Part shown: positions 25,560-38,099 of the stretch, one piece after another | Layout of the letters: every line of letters starts with the position of its first letter | Position numbering within the stretch: position 1 is the first letter of the stretch | The notes under the pieces: generated by a model | Told to the model about the DNA's origin: nothing | Database searches by the model: none | What the model saw: only the letters and a program-made list of their open reading frames with translations | Assembly (NCBI GenBank): GCA_013407085.1 | Contig: JACCGJ010000605.1 | Location: 62,001-126,000, forward strand | DNA: 64,000 bases | Direction: 5' to 3' | Source of the DNA: Atriophallophorus winterbourni | Taxonomy: Eukaryota > Platyhelminthes > Trematoda > Plagiorchiida > Microphallidae | Program-made: the position numbers and the translations under genes

Positions 25560-25770
25560 AACGTCGTTACTAGTCGTGGAACGACAAGGGAAACCCTGCT
25601 GTGAAGCTAATGGCCATGGTAACCCTAGCGCCTGTTGTTGACATGAGGAATCGGCTGAAGTGGATGAGACGTGACACTGGCCATTTCCTGACTACCACAA
25701 AACCGACCACCAGGCTAGTCATCTAAGTGTCGCACGAACATAATAATAATAATAGTCATCATCATCATCG
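25560..25770 (+). repeat. Dispersed-repeat 3' end with (TAA)n tail, family unknown
   Basis: A segment that is not AT-rich ends in an (ATA/TAA) run at 25739-25754, followed by CATCATCATC. The form resembles the 3' end of an RTE or SINE. I found no second copy in the window, so the assignment is tentative. Confidence 0.35.
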
Positions 25771-26094
25771 TAAACTTCATGCGGTTTTGTCTTAAACTTA
25801 GTTGAATGGGGATATCTTGTAATGAGATGATTGATGAGAGGGCTCCGACGAGACGTAGAACAACAACAACAACAGCAGTGATTGAAATCTGATTTACAAT
25901 TGTTGTTTTACGATAAAGATGTTCAGACAAGAGGAGGGATTCTGAAAACGAACCATAGTTCTAAAACGAAACCTCCCAGCAGATGGTATCACATAAACTG
26001 CGACAGGAACACGGGAAAGACGGTGACTATCGGGATAATGGAAATTTAAATTACTGGAAAATATTTAGTCCGAGAGAAACGAACGAATTCATGG

Positions 26095-26160
26095 AGGGTG
26101 TTCCATCCTATGGTTATTGTTAAGCTATATGCTTTTTAGACCATTACAACTTTGAATCAC
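26095..26160 (+). mobile_element. CR1-like 3' UTR remnant
   Basis: The words TCCTATGGTTATTGTTAAG and CTTTGAAT correspond in order and spacing to the CR1-type 3' UTR at 14530-14585. Only this terminal part is present. Confidence 0.6.
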
Positions 26161-26464
26161 TGGAAGAATGAAGTTTCAAGCAACCAAACATCAACAAAAG
26201 TTCCGGTGGTAGAATGGTAGGTCGCTGTGTTGTAGGTTATCCGATTTACGCCAAATAAGATGCACCCTTAAAATGTGGTAGGTGTATCACAAGCGGTAAT
26301 TTTGATCGCTTCAGAGAAAAGCAACAATAGTTATCATACGAGTCAAGACCAGTTTAAGCAAGTCTGGTGTACGGTCGCAATTAATTACTCCCTCTTTCAT
26401 CGTTAAATAGACCGAGTACATTTAAACTGAGAAACTAAAACGGATATTGCTGGTACCATGTTTA

Positions 26465-26795
26465 TGCAGTCATCCTCCTCCTCCAACTCATCATCATCAT
26501 GAGTCAGCATTACGCCGTTAGCATGTATCGAAAGCGTAACTACCATACAACCATGACACCATATAATCCTAAAAGATAGAGAACGGCAGGATTTAAAATC
26601 CCACGGAATCTATAAAAAGAGCGAGCACAAATAAACTATGATGAAGGGCTTATACATCGACTCAAACATGCATTCAATTAAGTTTCGTGAACGACTAGAG
26701 CGGCATCAGCACGACAGTTTCCTTGCGGCTTTCACCACCATGCATCATAACAAACTTTTCTCATCACTCTACTTGACAACATACAAGATACATCT
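26465..26795 (-). mobile_element. RTE family B (SR2-like) 3' UTR
   Basis: The reverse complement matches the 3' UTR of the plus-strand family B copies at 34800-35085 and 36090-36395. Shared pieces include the GACAGTGAAA/GCCGCAAGGAAACTG block and the region around CATGGTTGTATGG. It ends at the left in CAT/TCC-rich triplets, which are the tail. No coding part is left. Confidence 0.75.
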
Positions 26796-27301
26796 TTATG
26801 TACTCATCTTATTATGAGAAACTATTTGCCTAAAATTATCTCGAGTACCATGTGCACCCTGGGTTCGCGTTGACATAAGTACGTATTCCAGGAGAGACCC
26901 TAATCAATATTCCACAGCGCATACATTTCGTCAAATTCCATCACAACGGGTGAGACTTATGTAAACGAAACCGAAGCTGTTTCGGATTTGAATTTGACTG
27001 GTAATCTCAAATTTTCACATTAAACTTTAACGTTTTTTTTACATATTCGTTATTCGTATTAAAAATTTGATTTGGTGAAATTTCGTTTTAATGAGTAAAG
27101 GTTTTATCTTCTCTTCTTCTACCTAACAGGGAAACTGTACTCAACCCTAATTTAGCGCCAAACTCTGGCGTAACATGGGAACCGGCGATAGTCGGAGATA
27201 TAACGACAACAACCGAATACCGCATCTAGTGGGTGGGACTCACATTGCCTGCAAAGCTTTGTGCTAATAAAACCCGATAAGAAATTCGGCTTATCTTTCT
27301 T

Positions 27302-27640
27302 TATTGTTGATGGTTGTTGTTGGTCCCTGGTGATAGATGTCGATCATGAGTGTACATGACGACCTCATGCTTCGCAGCGCTTCAAATGACTACACAGTCC
27401 GATTCAAGAGGAACAATCTGTCCCGCAGCGCACAGAGCGATATACAGTACTCGGTCGATCTGCAGCATTTGCTTGATCTTAGCTGAGCACCTGAGGGTAG
27501 TACCTGCAGTATCAGCTTTGAGATTTACACGGTGCTTCCAAAGTAAGCCCTCACGAGAAATTGCTTCCCGACTCATAGAGTCAATGTTAAGGGCTTTTGA
27601 ATCTTTTTTGCACACGTCATTGTACCACAAGTGCGGCTGC
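27302..27640 (-). mobile_element. RTE family A, C-terminal coding end and 3' UTR
   Basis: The minus-strand frame 27630-27382 follows the complete copy's C-terminus (KDVFKRDMKALDID there, NDVCKKDSKALNID here) and ends in SDCVVI. A GTTGTTG-rich tail lies at 27312-27330. The copy is 5'-truncated near 27640. Confidence 0.8.
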
Positions 27641-28151
27641 CTGCCTATATGCCAAGCAGATCATTTTAAAAAGACAATTTTCTATTCTACATACGACCCA
27701 GCCAGCGTAGGCGGTTGTGTCGTAGTAGGGTGAATATTCTCTGTAGATCAGTTTTCAAAATCATTTCTGTATTCGTTAGTTCATCCATGCACGATATGTT
27801 CAAGATATTTATTATATAGTTGATGATACGATGCCCAAAACACTACTCTTCTCAACTTTGAGTCATTGATCCTAAATTCCCATATTAAAATACATTTGTA
27901 TACGGAAAACATTGAACTTAACGTCACTCCACTCATTCTCTTCGCCATAACATGCGAACAAACATGGGCTACCCGACTAATAAACACGTCCCATTCAATG
28001 CAAAATAAGGCGTGCCGTTTAGAACGGTATAAACAACGATAGGACACTCTATATGCTATCTTCAATTCGGAACATTTAGACCGGATTTCCTTGAGGTAAT
28101 TTGAATCCAACTAACTTGAGCTAAAATGACTGGCATAAACGACATCTCTAA

Positions 28152-28490
28152 TTTGATCACGTGCGGTCTCATGACCTCAATGCTGCACGTGGTGAGAAAA
28201 TCTTTGCTTTGGCTGAATCATACACGCGATCGGGTGCAGTACAGGCTAAACAATACGGACCGTCCGTGGCTTGGAACGATAGTGACCACGAACACGTTCT
28301 GGCGTGTATCAAAATTGGACAGTCACGTGCATTTAGCAGGAACGATGAGCTGCATACAGAGATGTTTGTTCACTTGCTGGCGAGAAGCGTTGTTAAACTA
28401 CCGCCTGTGTGGGCGTTAGCCGGATACTGGCCATTTTGTTGGCTCATTCCAGAAGATTTAACAACATTAGAATTAAGAACCTGTTATTGA
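28152..28490 (+). CDS. Unrecognised open frame of about 110 codons
   Basis: The frame is open from 28152 to the stop at 28488-28490. Composition is close to 50% G+C, while the flanks are much more AT-rich. The translation looks protein-like (for example RSHDLNAARGEKIFALAES and VHLLARSVVKLPPVWALAG). I see no good acceptor at the left, and the frame has no ATG near its start. It does not resemble the LINE or gypsy domains in this window. It could be an exon with weak splice signals, a relic of another element, or chance. Confidence 0.3.
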   Translation, partial: FDHVRSHDLNAARGEKIFALAESYTRSGAVQAKQYGPSVAWNDSDHEHVLACIKIGQSRAFSRNDELHTEMFVHLLARSVVKLPPVWALAGYWPFCWLIPEDLTTLELRTCY

Positions 28491-31244
28491 GAATGGATTT
28501 TAATTAGTGGTGGCACAATTAAATACTGATAGAATTTAATATTAGACAAGAATTAGCACGTTACACACGGTACTACATCACCTGGTTTGTTCAAGGCGAT
28601 TTCCTTCCATCTGAAACAATTCAAAAGGAAGTCGAACGACCACGTTTGTAATTGGGATCAATATCGATTCAGATGTATCAATGAACGACTTTAACGAGAA
28701 GCTCACAGAGCGTGTACAGTAGTTGTGGAATTCGAAGAACTGACTATTTGATAGGGTCTGCAATCTAGCAAATCGCGAACACTGGAACTAAACTTTCGTG
28801 AAAGCATCGATTTTCAACAGTAAAGCGCAGGACACGACACACGATGTTCCCATAATCTAATTATTTTACCATATCTTCAACCAAGATTGATTCACTTGTT
28901 AATATTCTAGTATCAAAAACGGGTGTTCATGTTCAGCGCCACGCTACCTTGATCACACAAACTCGTGTTGGAGCAACATCATGGAGACTGCACAATATTT
29001 GCACCGGATTCAGAAGCGTTGCCTCATCCACACAACAGCACCAAATGACCACTTAGCACCTTTCGAAATATGCCCTTCACAACAGTATTAGTTTGACAGG
29101 AACTGACACTGGGAAGGAGAAAAATTGAACCTATCTCGAATTTTCATGGGCCATGGCTAGCAGATATAACTTTATTAACTCAATTCTATAATTACATCGA
29201 CCTACGCGAATCTCTTAACGTCATGAGGGGGTGATACGGTTTCGCTTTAGTTGAACTCCTTTTACCTTAACAGACCGACAAAAGTGCGTTTGTTCGATGT
29301 TATCAGCAAGAAGCGGTACAGATAATGATTTCACCCACTGTGTGTAATAGTATACTGCAGATGTGATCCCATCTATTATCAGCACCTGAAAATGAAAAAT
29401 ATTTTCTCAAATGCGCATCTGGTGATATGATTGAACCACGGACTCATCAATTGAAACGTGCATTACTACTTTAGTGACGCACACAGCATCATACATCCGT
29501 ACATCTTTACTCCCGAGTATGTTCTCGATGAACCGTGAAATTCAAACACGGTTTCGTGTCATTCAAGATTTGTTTATGGACTGATATATGTTCTCGAATA
29601 GCTCAGGATGTGCTTGATACACGGCATTTTGTTGCTGATGTCAGGATCTGTTAGACCGTGGAGACCTCGTGTGCTATCAGTGATGATTGACCTTAGGGTT
29701 TCATATCACTGGATAGAAAATGTTTTGAGCAAAACCTGAACCTGGCGGTCAAAAGGGAAGCCAATCACTATAATAGTGAACCATACAGCAATAAGAGTAG
29801 GTTGTTAGTGTCTAACACTGAAAGATGCTCGTAAATGTTTATGCATGTAGAGCCCCAAATACGCGACAAGGAAAATGCAAAGCACAACGGAGTGCTAGCG
29901 AAAAACTACACTTTTTAACAAGCAAAACAAGCAGCTCGCTGCAATCAGGTACGAAACGCTTATCGACGGATACTGCCCTGTGCGTTGTAGATTGGCATCA
30001 CATTCTGAGTGATGTCATACCACCTGTTCCAACACATAACAAAGGCTCAAACCGCTTGGCAACAAAATAAGGAATAATTTTTCAAAAACACGTGAAACAG
30101 GTAAGATAAATAATTCTAGCGTTACCAGAGCATGACACACCAAGCCATAACGAAACAGATGAGAAAATTTTTCAAATTTTTATCCACATTCTATCCAAAT
30201 GTGTAACCTCTTTACACTGCGTTATATAATGTATTTAAGATTTTATTCATGATTTTGTTTCCCATTTGCTTTCGCATGCACTACGCACGGACGAGATTAT
30301 AGAGGAGGGGGGTACAATAGTGACGAACCAGATTTTGTTGACACATCAGTGAGCATACAACTACCAAAAGCTTGGAATGCAGCGATTTAACACAAAGAAG
30401 TTCAGAATACACCCTCCGAATGCTATGTACCGATTCGGACGTTAGAGTTTGAACACTACAAAACGCGGAAGTCAACAACAAACGTGCCTTAAGTTTCATT
30501 TTGTAAATCACAAAGAGTAAGCCAGGTGGAAACGATTTTCATTTTATCGAAATAATTTTATGAAGTTTAAGAATAATTGATAAAATACACATATATATAT
30601 GTATTATTAATTGAAATATATATATATATATATATATATATGCGCTGAGAAATTGAGATAAAAGACTACATCTTATCTACAAATCCCACCCATCAATAGA
30701 AAATAAAGATCAAATTTTCCGTTCAATAAATGCGTAAAGCATCTGTAAACAATAAAGCAACAATTGAATCAGAATAGAAGTAAGCCAAGGGAGAGTAAGC
30801 GGGTGTCACGACCTTGTCGACTATTTACACATCTTTTGAGCAATCTAGTACTTATAAGTAGTTGCAAACGTCAAATTAATTAAAATGGAAGTATTGCGAA
30901 AGTGTGCAAGAGCGTAGGATGAGCGATGGAAACGAATGCAAATACGGATTTTTGTTCAAACTATTATCATGTTCTAACGATGAACAGTGAATATTTTCCG
31001 AACAGAAATAGAGCATTTATGAAAAATGAAATCGGACTTGAACGAAAAAAGAAATTTATCAACGGAAGATAGATGTCAAAAGTACGAACTGGAGGCCGAG
31101 CAGCTTTCTAGGCTCAGTGGGACATATTCGTTTAACTAATTTTTTATATATAGAACTTTACAATACGTTTGTAAATACCAGCTGCGGAATAACTGTTCCT
31201 ACGTTAACGGTTGAACACAAACGTGCATTACAAATTCTAACGAT
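28491..31244. other. Spacer with simple repeats only
   Basis: Apart from the AT microsatellite at 30590-30642, I see no gene, exon or element end. Open frames are short and AT-rich. Confidence 0.5.
30590..30642. repeat. AT dinucleotide microsatellite (two runs)
   Basis: A short (AT) run at about 30590-30601 and a longer one at about 30616-30641 are separated by 14 bases. Confidence 0.95.
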
Positions 31245-31515
31245 TTAATGCTCCAGAGCGATTCAAATGGCTAAACAGTTCGAATCGAGAGCTAAAATCT
31301 CATAGAAAAGCATACAGCGGAAGGTAGTACTCCGCCAATCTTTGGCAAGTGAAATATTCGACTGCGTGTAAAAGCAGGCTGTTCTTGTAGGTTCACTGCG
31401 TGTGATTGTGTTTCGAAATATCCCGCGAGAGATTGATACAGGAAAAAAATGACCTGCATAATATACTACAATGGCGTCATTGAATTGGTGTTGCATCATA
31501 AGACTTCCAAACAAC
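31245..31515 (-). mobile_element. RTE family A 3' end, degraded
   Basis: The minus-strand frame 31514-31263 ends in LDSNCLAI, which corresponds to the ESDCLVI end seen in other family A copies. The GGCTAAACAGTTCGAATCG word marks the same stop region. The rest is too diverged to align by eye. Confidence 0.55.
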
Positions 31516-31559
31516 TATTATGCGAATCTTTTAGACAACACCCAAGAAAACGAATACAC

Positions 31560-31865
31560 AACCAATGAGCCTGGCGCATTCCATGGCGCCACGTGATTGA
31601 ATGACCGCCCGGTTGTTTCTCTCATCTCCTTTCAGGCTCGGTGAGAAAGGCGCGGTAGGTAAGCGGTGATAAGGCATTCTAAAAACTTTCTAACAGTTGA
31701 AAACAAGCTAGCATCAACATTTCTCGCAGTCGTAGCTTCTTGGTCCTAAACTCGTTTGCAGACATTTATATTAGTAACGCGATGCTGCCACAGAATGCGA
31801 ACAATCTTACGCAGGCAAATAGCACCAAAAGCAGAAAGTCGACAGAGAACTTCTGCTCGGATAGA
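31560..31865 (-). mobile_element. RTE family B C-terminal domain fragment
   Basis: The minus strand matches 43270-42950 almost in step: the GGCGCGGTA block, GCATCAACATTTCTCGCAG, the TTTGCAGACAT word and GATGCTGCC are all in the same order. These encode the region after the reverse transcriptase (RRIARI...RWLGHVLRM in the better copy). Frameshifts remove any long frame here. Confidence 0.75.
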
Positions 31866-32229
31866 CTTGTTTTAGTAACCAAGTAGATGCGATGCGTGGA
31901 CGACTGTGTTGTAGACTAGAAACTTTGTACTGAGCAAAACCACGTCATCGCGAAGGTTAGAAAATGCCACACATGCTTTGTGTACGCGCAGAGGTCTCGT
32001 CCTCGACACGAACGCCAGCAAAAATCCAAGATAAATGAAGTTATCTACCAAATCGAAAATGGTACCACAAGTAGTGAGACATGGGATAGAACCGCTCTAG
32101 CCCTGCGTAAGCGTTTACGCGCGCTAGGTGCAAAGCATATGCCACACCTCCATTCTTTAATGTCAGGCGGTCCAAGGCTTGTTACATAATGTGGATCAAG
32201 TCTTGGAAGTGCGATGTTATACACAAACT

Positions 32230-32720
32230 CTAGATAGGTAACCCTCCCACCCGGCAGAATTTAATCTCCCGCACTCATCAGACCGACTAAAGCTTTGGTT
32301 AGGACATCGTCGATCACAAAGTTAAAAAGAAAAGGCGAGATAAAGCAGCCCTGTGGCACCCCTTGGAGATACTGAACAAGGATGACAACTGTACAAATAC
32401 GCGAACCCTGCCACAGATTTTGCAATTCAATGTTTACAAGATCCAATCATACTTCTCGCGCATTCCGTGTCTCAGGAGACTTTCTCGGATTGAATCGAAT
32501 ACCGTGATAGTTAGCCTACGAAACGCGTTGCGTTAGAAACCGACGAAGTGCAAAGACTCCCTTTACACAACCTAGTCCGACTGCTCATTACCGATTCGCA
32601 CTTTCCGTTTGACACAACCGGGGAAGCGAGTTGGAGGCGTGTATTTTAGGCGCTACTGAAATGAGACTGATACCCCGATATTTGCTAAAGGAATCGCACT
32701 CTTTTTGAAAATTAAAGTAA
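32230..32720 (-). mobile_element. RTE family B reverse transcriptase fragment
   Basis: Reading leftwards, a YRGISLISVA motif appears at about 32690-32660. QGVPQGCFISPFLFNFVIDD follows at about 32360-32300. These are two conserved reverse transcriptase blocks of SR2/RTE-type elements. Several stops and shifts separate them. The catalytic box is not visible. Confidence 0.7.
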
Positions 32721-33183
32721 TTACTCATTCTCCCCAATAGATCTAAACGCTTTCCTCAACCTGTGTTAGCAAAAAAGGGCAGAACCGGAATCCCGGAAAA
32801 GTGACGGTTCGAATGCAACAAGACTTGATGCCCGGTTGCGCGTAGATCCCCGATTGAGTGGGATCTTCTATAGGAATGGAAGCTTATCTTCCTAGTTCAA
32901 TAACATCTATCCTGCAAAATTATGGCAATTCGTGGGCTCACAATGTACCATGCTAAATTGATTTACCAACGACACTGAGCTGCCTGTGAAAGCACCTTAG
33001 AGCCCCACTGCAATTTTCTCTTCCTTATATCTATCTCGGCCCTGGTAAGGGAAACAGACAATGCAAACAGCTTGCGATAAGTAGTAATATTAAATTGTAC
33101 ACAGTCAATCAGAACGAGAAACACTAAATGATGAAGGCCAGCATCCATGAGTATAGAAAAAACAATAATGATGGGCGACTAGA

Positions 33184-36100
33184 TCATAATATGATTTTAA
33201 AGTTAGGTCCCAATTCTGCTTCCGACGGTAACTGGACACGCTCGGGCGGGATTAAATTGGGGTCTATAAGTGGTAATCCCTCGCGACGTCTTCGCTCGAG
33301 TTCAAGATACGCCTCACGATTTGCCCATTCAATGGATCTGAAAGCAAGAACACATCGGTGGTAGGAATCGGATTAACAAAAAAGCCAATTTTGAGAGTGA
33401 AAATACTGAGGTTCGTTAAAAAATCAGCTTTAGGGAGTGAAAGTTCGATTCACAACAAATTCTATAGCTTGTTCAACGACTAGCAATTAAAGTTAGGTGT
33501 TGAAAAGCGAGCTTTCCATTACCCGGAAAGTAGACGGACGAACAGGAGACTGATCGCTGCATCCATCTCGACAATATGAGTTTACACAATTTACGAGTGC
33601 CGATTTTTGGATGTATGTATGAAATCACAAGCTGATCCAGACAAATTGCCGCACAGTCAGAGAACGCACGTGGGCTAAGATACAGTCAGATAGATATTTA
33701 TGGATAGACACTTATGAATTCGGTCAAGAGTTAACATTGGTTTCATTTCTAACGTGGAACAGGATGTGAGACCTACAAAGAACGAATTCATATTGTTATA
33801 GTGGGTCGCTGTGAACAGCAATGATATGTTGCGGTAAAGTAGTGATCAAAAGTGATCAGATTTATATAGAAAAAACGTTCAAGAGCGAAAATACTAAACC
33901 CAATCTATGTACACCATTCATGATGAAAAGTAATCACTTGGACTATTACACCAGAACGCGACTACAAACCGAAACTCACGGACCATTGCTCACAAAACTT
34001 GATTGCTATCTGAAATATTCACGATTAATTTAGAGGGTTTTCCTGTTCAAAACAGATGCTTCCGGTAAACTCGACCGACGGTGCAGAAACATTTGGTACC
34101 GAACATGCAAAAGAGTTTTAGTTCTCACTACAACAGAGACTAGGATCCACACTCACACAACGAAACAGCTTTGAAAAACGTTTTACAGACTCTGCATTTG
34201 GGCGTCAGTGGCAACCCCCCTATGATGCTAGTGATGATAATCGATTTACCATAATTGAAATATACTTTATCAGTTTTGTACAGCAGTATACAGCCACAGG
34301 TTCGTCGATAGCAAGCGTTGGTACACTTTGAACTTAATAGGTGCAAATGAAATTCCAAAAGAAGCTAAAATACCAGTATCTAAGTTAGAAGATCAGTATA
34401 ATGGTAAAGAAGAACTAAATAGTTTAAATCAAGGCCTAGCTGAATGGAAGTTTTTAATAGATCTACATTAGATGCTTTGATTGCCAATTAAAATGGTCCC
34501 AAACAGGCAAATCAGAATTTGTCGTATGACATTGAGCGTAGGAAGCTAGCTGTTATTGTGTACACATATGCACTCAACAAAATAAACAGCTGGTTCAGAA
34601 ATGTTTACGTGCTTAAGAAACGGGGTCGTTCGAAGGGTGGTCAGACTTTGATTTGGTTCAAGCAGATGAAGTCATTGACAGGTAAACTAACTGTAGTTGA
34701 AAAAACCCGTCATCCCAGTTGGGATCCGTATTCACAGTGGTTTCTTACTTTCAGTGATATAGCTCAAAATAATCTTCAGTGGTGGTTTTGTTTAGGCGTC
34801 CTCTAGGAGATTTTGATGAATCTTGTATGGCGTCAAGTTGCGCGGCGAGGAAAGTTTGATATGTTATAGGACAGTGAAAACCACAAGTAGTTGCGCTGAC
34901 GTCGCTCTATGCGCTCACCGCGTTCGATTCAAAGTGTGCTTGGTTTTTGTGCCTGTACTTTATCTTCTACAGGTTCAGTGGCATCGAAGAAACAGACATT
35001 CTACATTTTTTAGGATTTTATCATAGTTGTTTGGTAGTCAGGCATTTCTTACTGATGTAATGTTGTCTATGGTGATGATGATTATGCTATATGATATCGA
35101 AGAACGATGTACCATCGACAGAAAAAAAGGTATCTTCGAAATCAAGTAATATCACAACAGCAGGCTGTCTAAAAGTATAGCGTTGTTTAGATGTCTAACG
35201 GAGAGTGAATACGTAATGGATCCACACCCTACGAGGCTGAAATTCTCGATAGGAACACGAAGGAAACCAGGAGGAACGAAATCGCCTGCCAAATCAGAAC
35301 GAAGTAACAACCAGAGGAGACAGATTAAAGGTGTACGTTGAATTTGTATATAAGTAATGTCCACGTATGATTGTTTGATATTTGAGTAATAAACCCATTT
35401 TCATGCATTGTGTTGTGTCGCGATGTGGTGTCTTTGCTGATCAAAAGTTCAGTAGCCATCTGGTAACGACGGATATATCGGAAGGCGACCGTAGCTGGAC
35501 AATAGTAATGGGGCTTCTTATCAACGCCAGGAGTTTGGGAACTCCTTCGGCCTTGGTAGCCACTGACCCAGGCAGGAGGAGAATTATGTAGAGTAAATAG
35601 ATGTAAAATCGCGCTGTCTTTTTATATTATAAACTCGTGAACATATATAAAAGCGTCCCTTTCCCCTTACTGTATCCACAAGTTGTTTAAAGCCCAAATC
35701 TCGGATATTCTTACTCTCTACTCGTTGGGTTCTCTATAATCCGCACAATCACTGGAGTTACTTGGCAGCATCGGATACGTAACGCAACTATATGCAATAG
35801 AATCTTTGGCATCGACGTAGACATCGAAAAAGAAGTTAACGTGAATAGACTTTGCTGGTTAGACAACGTATTGGGAATGGGAAATAATCGTTTTCCAAAC
35901 GCGGAATGGCGTCGTTGTAAGGGTGACCAGACGAAGACTTTGATTGTTAAACTAGCTGCGGTTGGTGCGATCCGACTTCCGGGTTGGGATCCAAAAGATG
36001 AAAATTCACAGTGGCTTTTTACGCTTAGCGATATGACCCAAAATCGTGTTCAGTGGCGGTCTTGTTGTAGACATCTTCGTGGTATTTGAATAATTTTGTC

Positions 36101-37194
36101 TTTTGTCAAGTGAAGTGGCGAGGAAAGCTTGTTATGATGCGTGACAGTGAAATCCGCAAGGAAGCTGTCATACTGATGTCGCTCTAATTGTTCACAACAC
36201 TTGCTTGAATACACGTTTGATTCGAGGTGTAGACACCTCATCCAAGTGCGTCTGTATCTAGTTTTTATAGGTTCAATAGCTTTTTAGGCCCCACCCTTCC
36301 CATTTCTTTTAGAATATTTTACTGTCATGGCTGTATGGCAGTTAAGCACTTGATGCTTGATACAGGTGTAATGGTGTCAACGATGATAGCAATATACTGT
36401 ATCAACAAGCCGTTTAAAGCCCAAATCTAGGATATTCTTAATCTCTACTCGTTGGGTTCTCTATGACCTATACACTACAATCCAATCGAGGAAAAAGAAT
36501 TAAATATTGTTGATCGTTGAAAGGAGATCACACGGGAGCCAGTTAAGCGGAAATAACCGACTGAATATAACATAGTGAAGAGAATTTAGTATAAATGATT
36601 GTGATGCGCGAATTAAACTGAACATTGATGTGAGACAGCGTGCATCGAAACAATAAGCAAACGATGCTCGAATCAATTGTACACAAAATAGACTAAAAAG
36701 CAGATAACTTAGACGAGAACTAATTTATGATTATATAGATTCGTTTGTATGTGTCGCAATAAAAAATATGAAACTTTCAATATTGTTAGCACATAAATTT
36801 AAAAGCTGAGACTTACTCTCTGTCTGGGAAATACCATAAAAATAGTCCTATTCCGAAAAGCGCGACAGAGAATAATAATATACCGAACAAGTTATAACGA
36901 TAATGGTCTTCAACAGGATCAGTTTCATGGTAACCGGTGGGAGCCCAGAACTGAAAGTTACTTAAGAACAAACTGGATAATTACCCTAGTCATTTCTTCT
37001 ACTTCTTTTTCAATTTTTTGCCGGTCTTCTTCGGGTATCTGATTCTCCTTGAGAATATGGGGGAAAGCCGGTAAGGGGTTGATATGCGCAGGTAAACGCA
37101 CATCGGAACTTTTAAAACGGAGCAAATTAAGGGTTGACGGACGACAGTATCTCAGGCCAATGTAAGCAAAAGAGGATAGTCGAAATACCTGCAT
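33184..37194 (-). CDS. NDUFB11: NADH:ubiquinone oxidoreductase subunit NDUFB11-like (three coding exons, 165 aa)
   Basis: The coding exons on the minus strand are 37194-36985, 36950-36817 and 33337-33184. Phases 0 and 2 and GT...AG borders (GTAATT, GTAAGT; TTTCAG, TTTCAG) give one frame ending in TGA. The first 30 residues are basic and hydrophobic without acids, as in a mitochondrial presequence. Residues 81-85 read DPVED; a single membrane span lies at about 91-111, followed by FPDRE; the C-terminus (116-155) has EWANREA, REGLPLIDPNLI and VQLP. This order is the plan of NDUFB11 (ESSS), a one-span accessory subunit in the membrane arm of complex I. Intron 1 is 34 bp and intron 2 is 3479 bp and full of RTE copies. 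An acceptor (CTTTCAG) ends three bases before the ATG, so an upstream noncoding exon or trans-spliced leader is likely. Confidence 0.85.
33600..33720 (-). repeat. RTE/SINE-like 3' end (short copy) in intron 2 of NDUFB11
   Basis: TGTATGTATGAAATCACAAG and the following 70 bases match the repeat end at 39285-39370 (CACAAGCCTGATCCAGGC, GTGCCGCACAGTCAGAGA). The TATG-type tail is on the left, so the copy is on the minus strand. Confidence 0.7.
34520..35085 (+). mobile_element. RTE family B C-terminus and 3' UTR, in NDUFB11 intron 2
   Basis: The frame to 34806 encodes the end of the SR2-like polyprotein in weakened form (HPSWDPYSQWFLTFSDIAQNN, then WWFC). The 3' UTR follows, with the ACAGTGAAAACCACAAG block and a GGTGATGATGATTATG tail near 35070. 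It lies antisense to the host gene. Its 5' part is missing. Confidence 0.75.
35669..36464. repeat. 69-bp direct repeats flanking an RTE copy
   Basis: The copies at 35669-35737 and 36396-36464 differ at only 5 of 69 positions by my count (about 93% identical). They share for example GTTTAAAGCCCAAATCT and CTCGTTGGGTTCTCTAT. They border the family B element at 35738-36395 exactly, as a target-site duplication would, but are much longer than usual. Confidence 0.8.
35738..36395 (+). mobile_element. RTE family B copy, 5'-truncated, in NDUFB11 intron 2
   Basis: The frame 35841-36089 encodes the typical end of the polyprotein (LCWLDNVLGMGNNR, then LPGWDPKDENSQW and MTQNRVQWRSC). About 300 bases of 3' UTR follow, ending in AACGATGATAGCAAT. 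It is antisense to the host gene. Among the family B copies here its C-terminus is one of the better preserved. Confidence 0.85.
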
Positions 37195-37259
37195 GACCTG
37201 AAAGTAAAAGTAACTAGTAATGAATAGTAACATAATTGAATTAACAGCATTATCATAAT

Positions 37260-38095
37260 AGAAATTGAATAAATAATAGAGTAGCTACAAAGATCTTGTA
37301 TTTACACGAAGTAGTCGAGAAACGAGAATACACTTTACAATGGGTGTGTTCCGATTAATATATTCGTGGAAACAAAGTGGTACCTTAGGAACACCAACGA
37401 AGTTGCTTTTTCCAATAGGAATAATGCATAGCGATAGAACGAAGTTCTAAAATAAACCGTGCCAAGCAAAGTCACTACTAGCATGCAAAGAACCTATTGA
37501 AACAGGAGGCTTCTTACACAGATTTGAATATTTCGCTTGCTGGCTTTCTTTTTGCGCATTCGCTTTTCTGCTTATTCCAATTTGTGTTGCTTGACAATTT
37601 GACTAGAGATCTGATTATGATACATAAAAACTGTTGGTTTTTTGATTCGACATATCATCCATTCACACAGATAATGCTAAATTGCTTACCACTCGTAATG
37701 AGAACACAAGTCTTTATGCAATTATCCGCTTCTTATACAGATGCCTAGGCTTAAAAACCTGACAAACTCAGCCCACATACATTCGATTACTTGTCGGCAT
37801 TGCTTGGTTGCAGGTTTGTGAATTCATGCTATCCACCCGTTCATACGCTACATTGATTACTATTGGTACAGACCCAAAGGTGACACGCGGTACTGCCTGC
37901 ATCAAGACATGATTCTATAATAGTAATCAAAACACCAACAATAAATTTTTTATAATATAAAATTATTATTATATTATTATAACTACCGAAATTAATGCCC
38001 CCCAAACTTTCGACTCGACACTTTTGGCGTTCCTCTGGTGATGTTGTAGCTGCCAATTAAAGACAGGCGGGTGTTGGTAGAGTACTGAATTCACG
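37260..38095. other. Upstream flank of NDUFB11, no further gene recognised
   Basis: I looked for a 5' noncoding exon or TATA box for the minus-strand NDUFB11 gene and could not fix one. An AT triplet-rich run lies at 37955-37985. Confidence 0.45.
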
Positions 38096-38099
38096 TACC

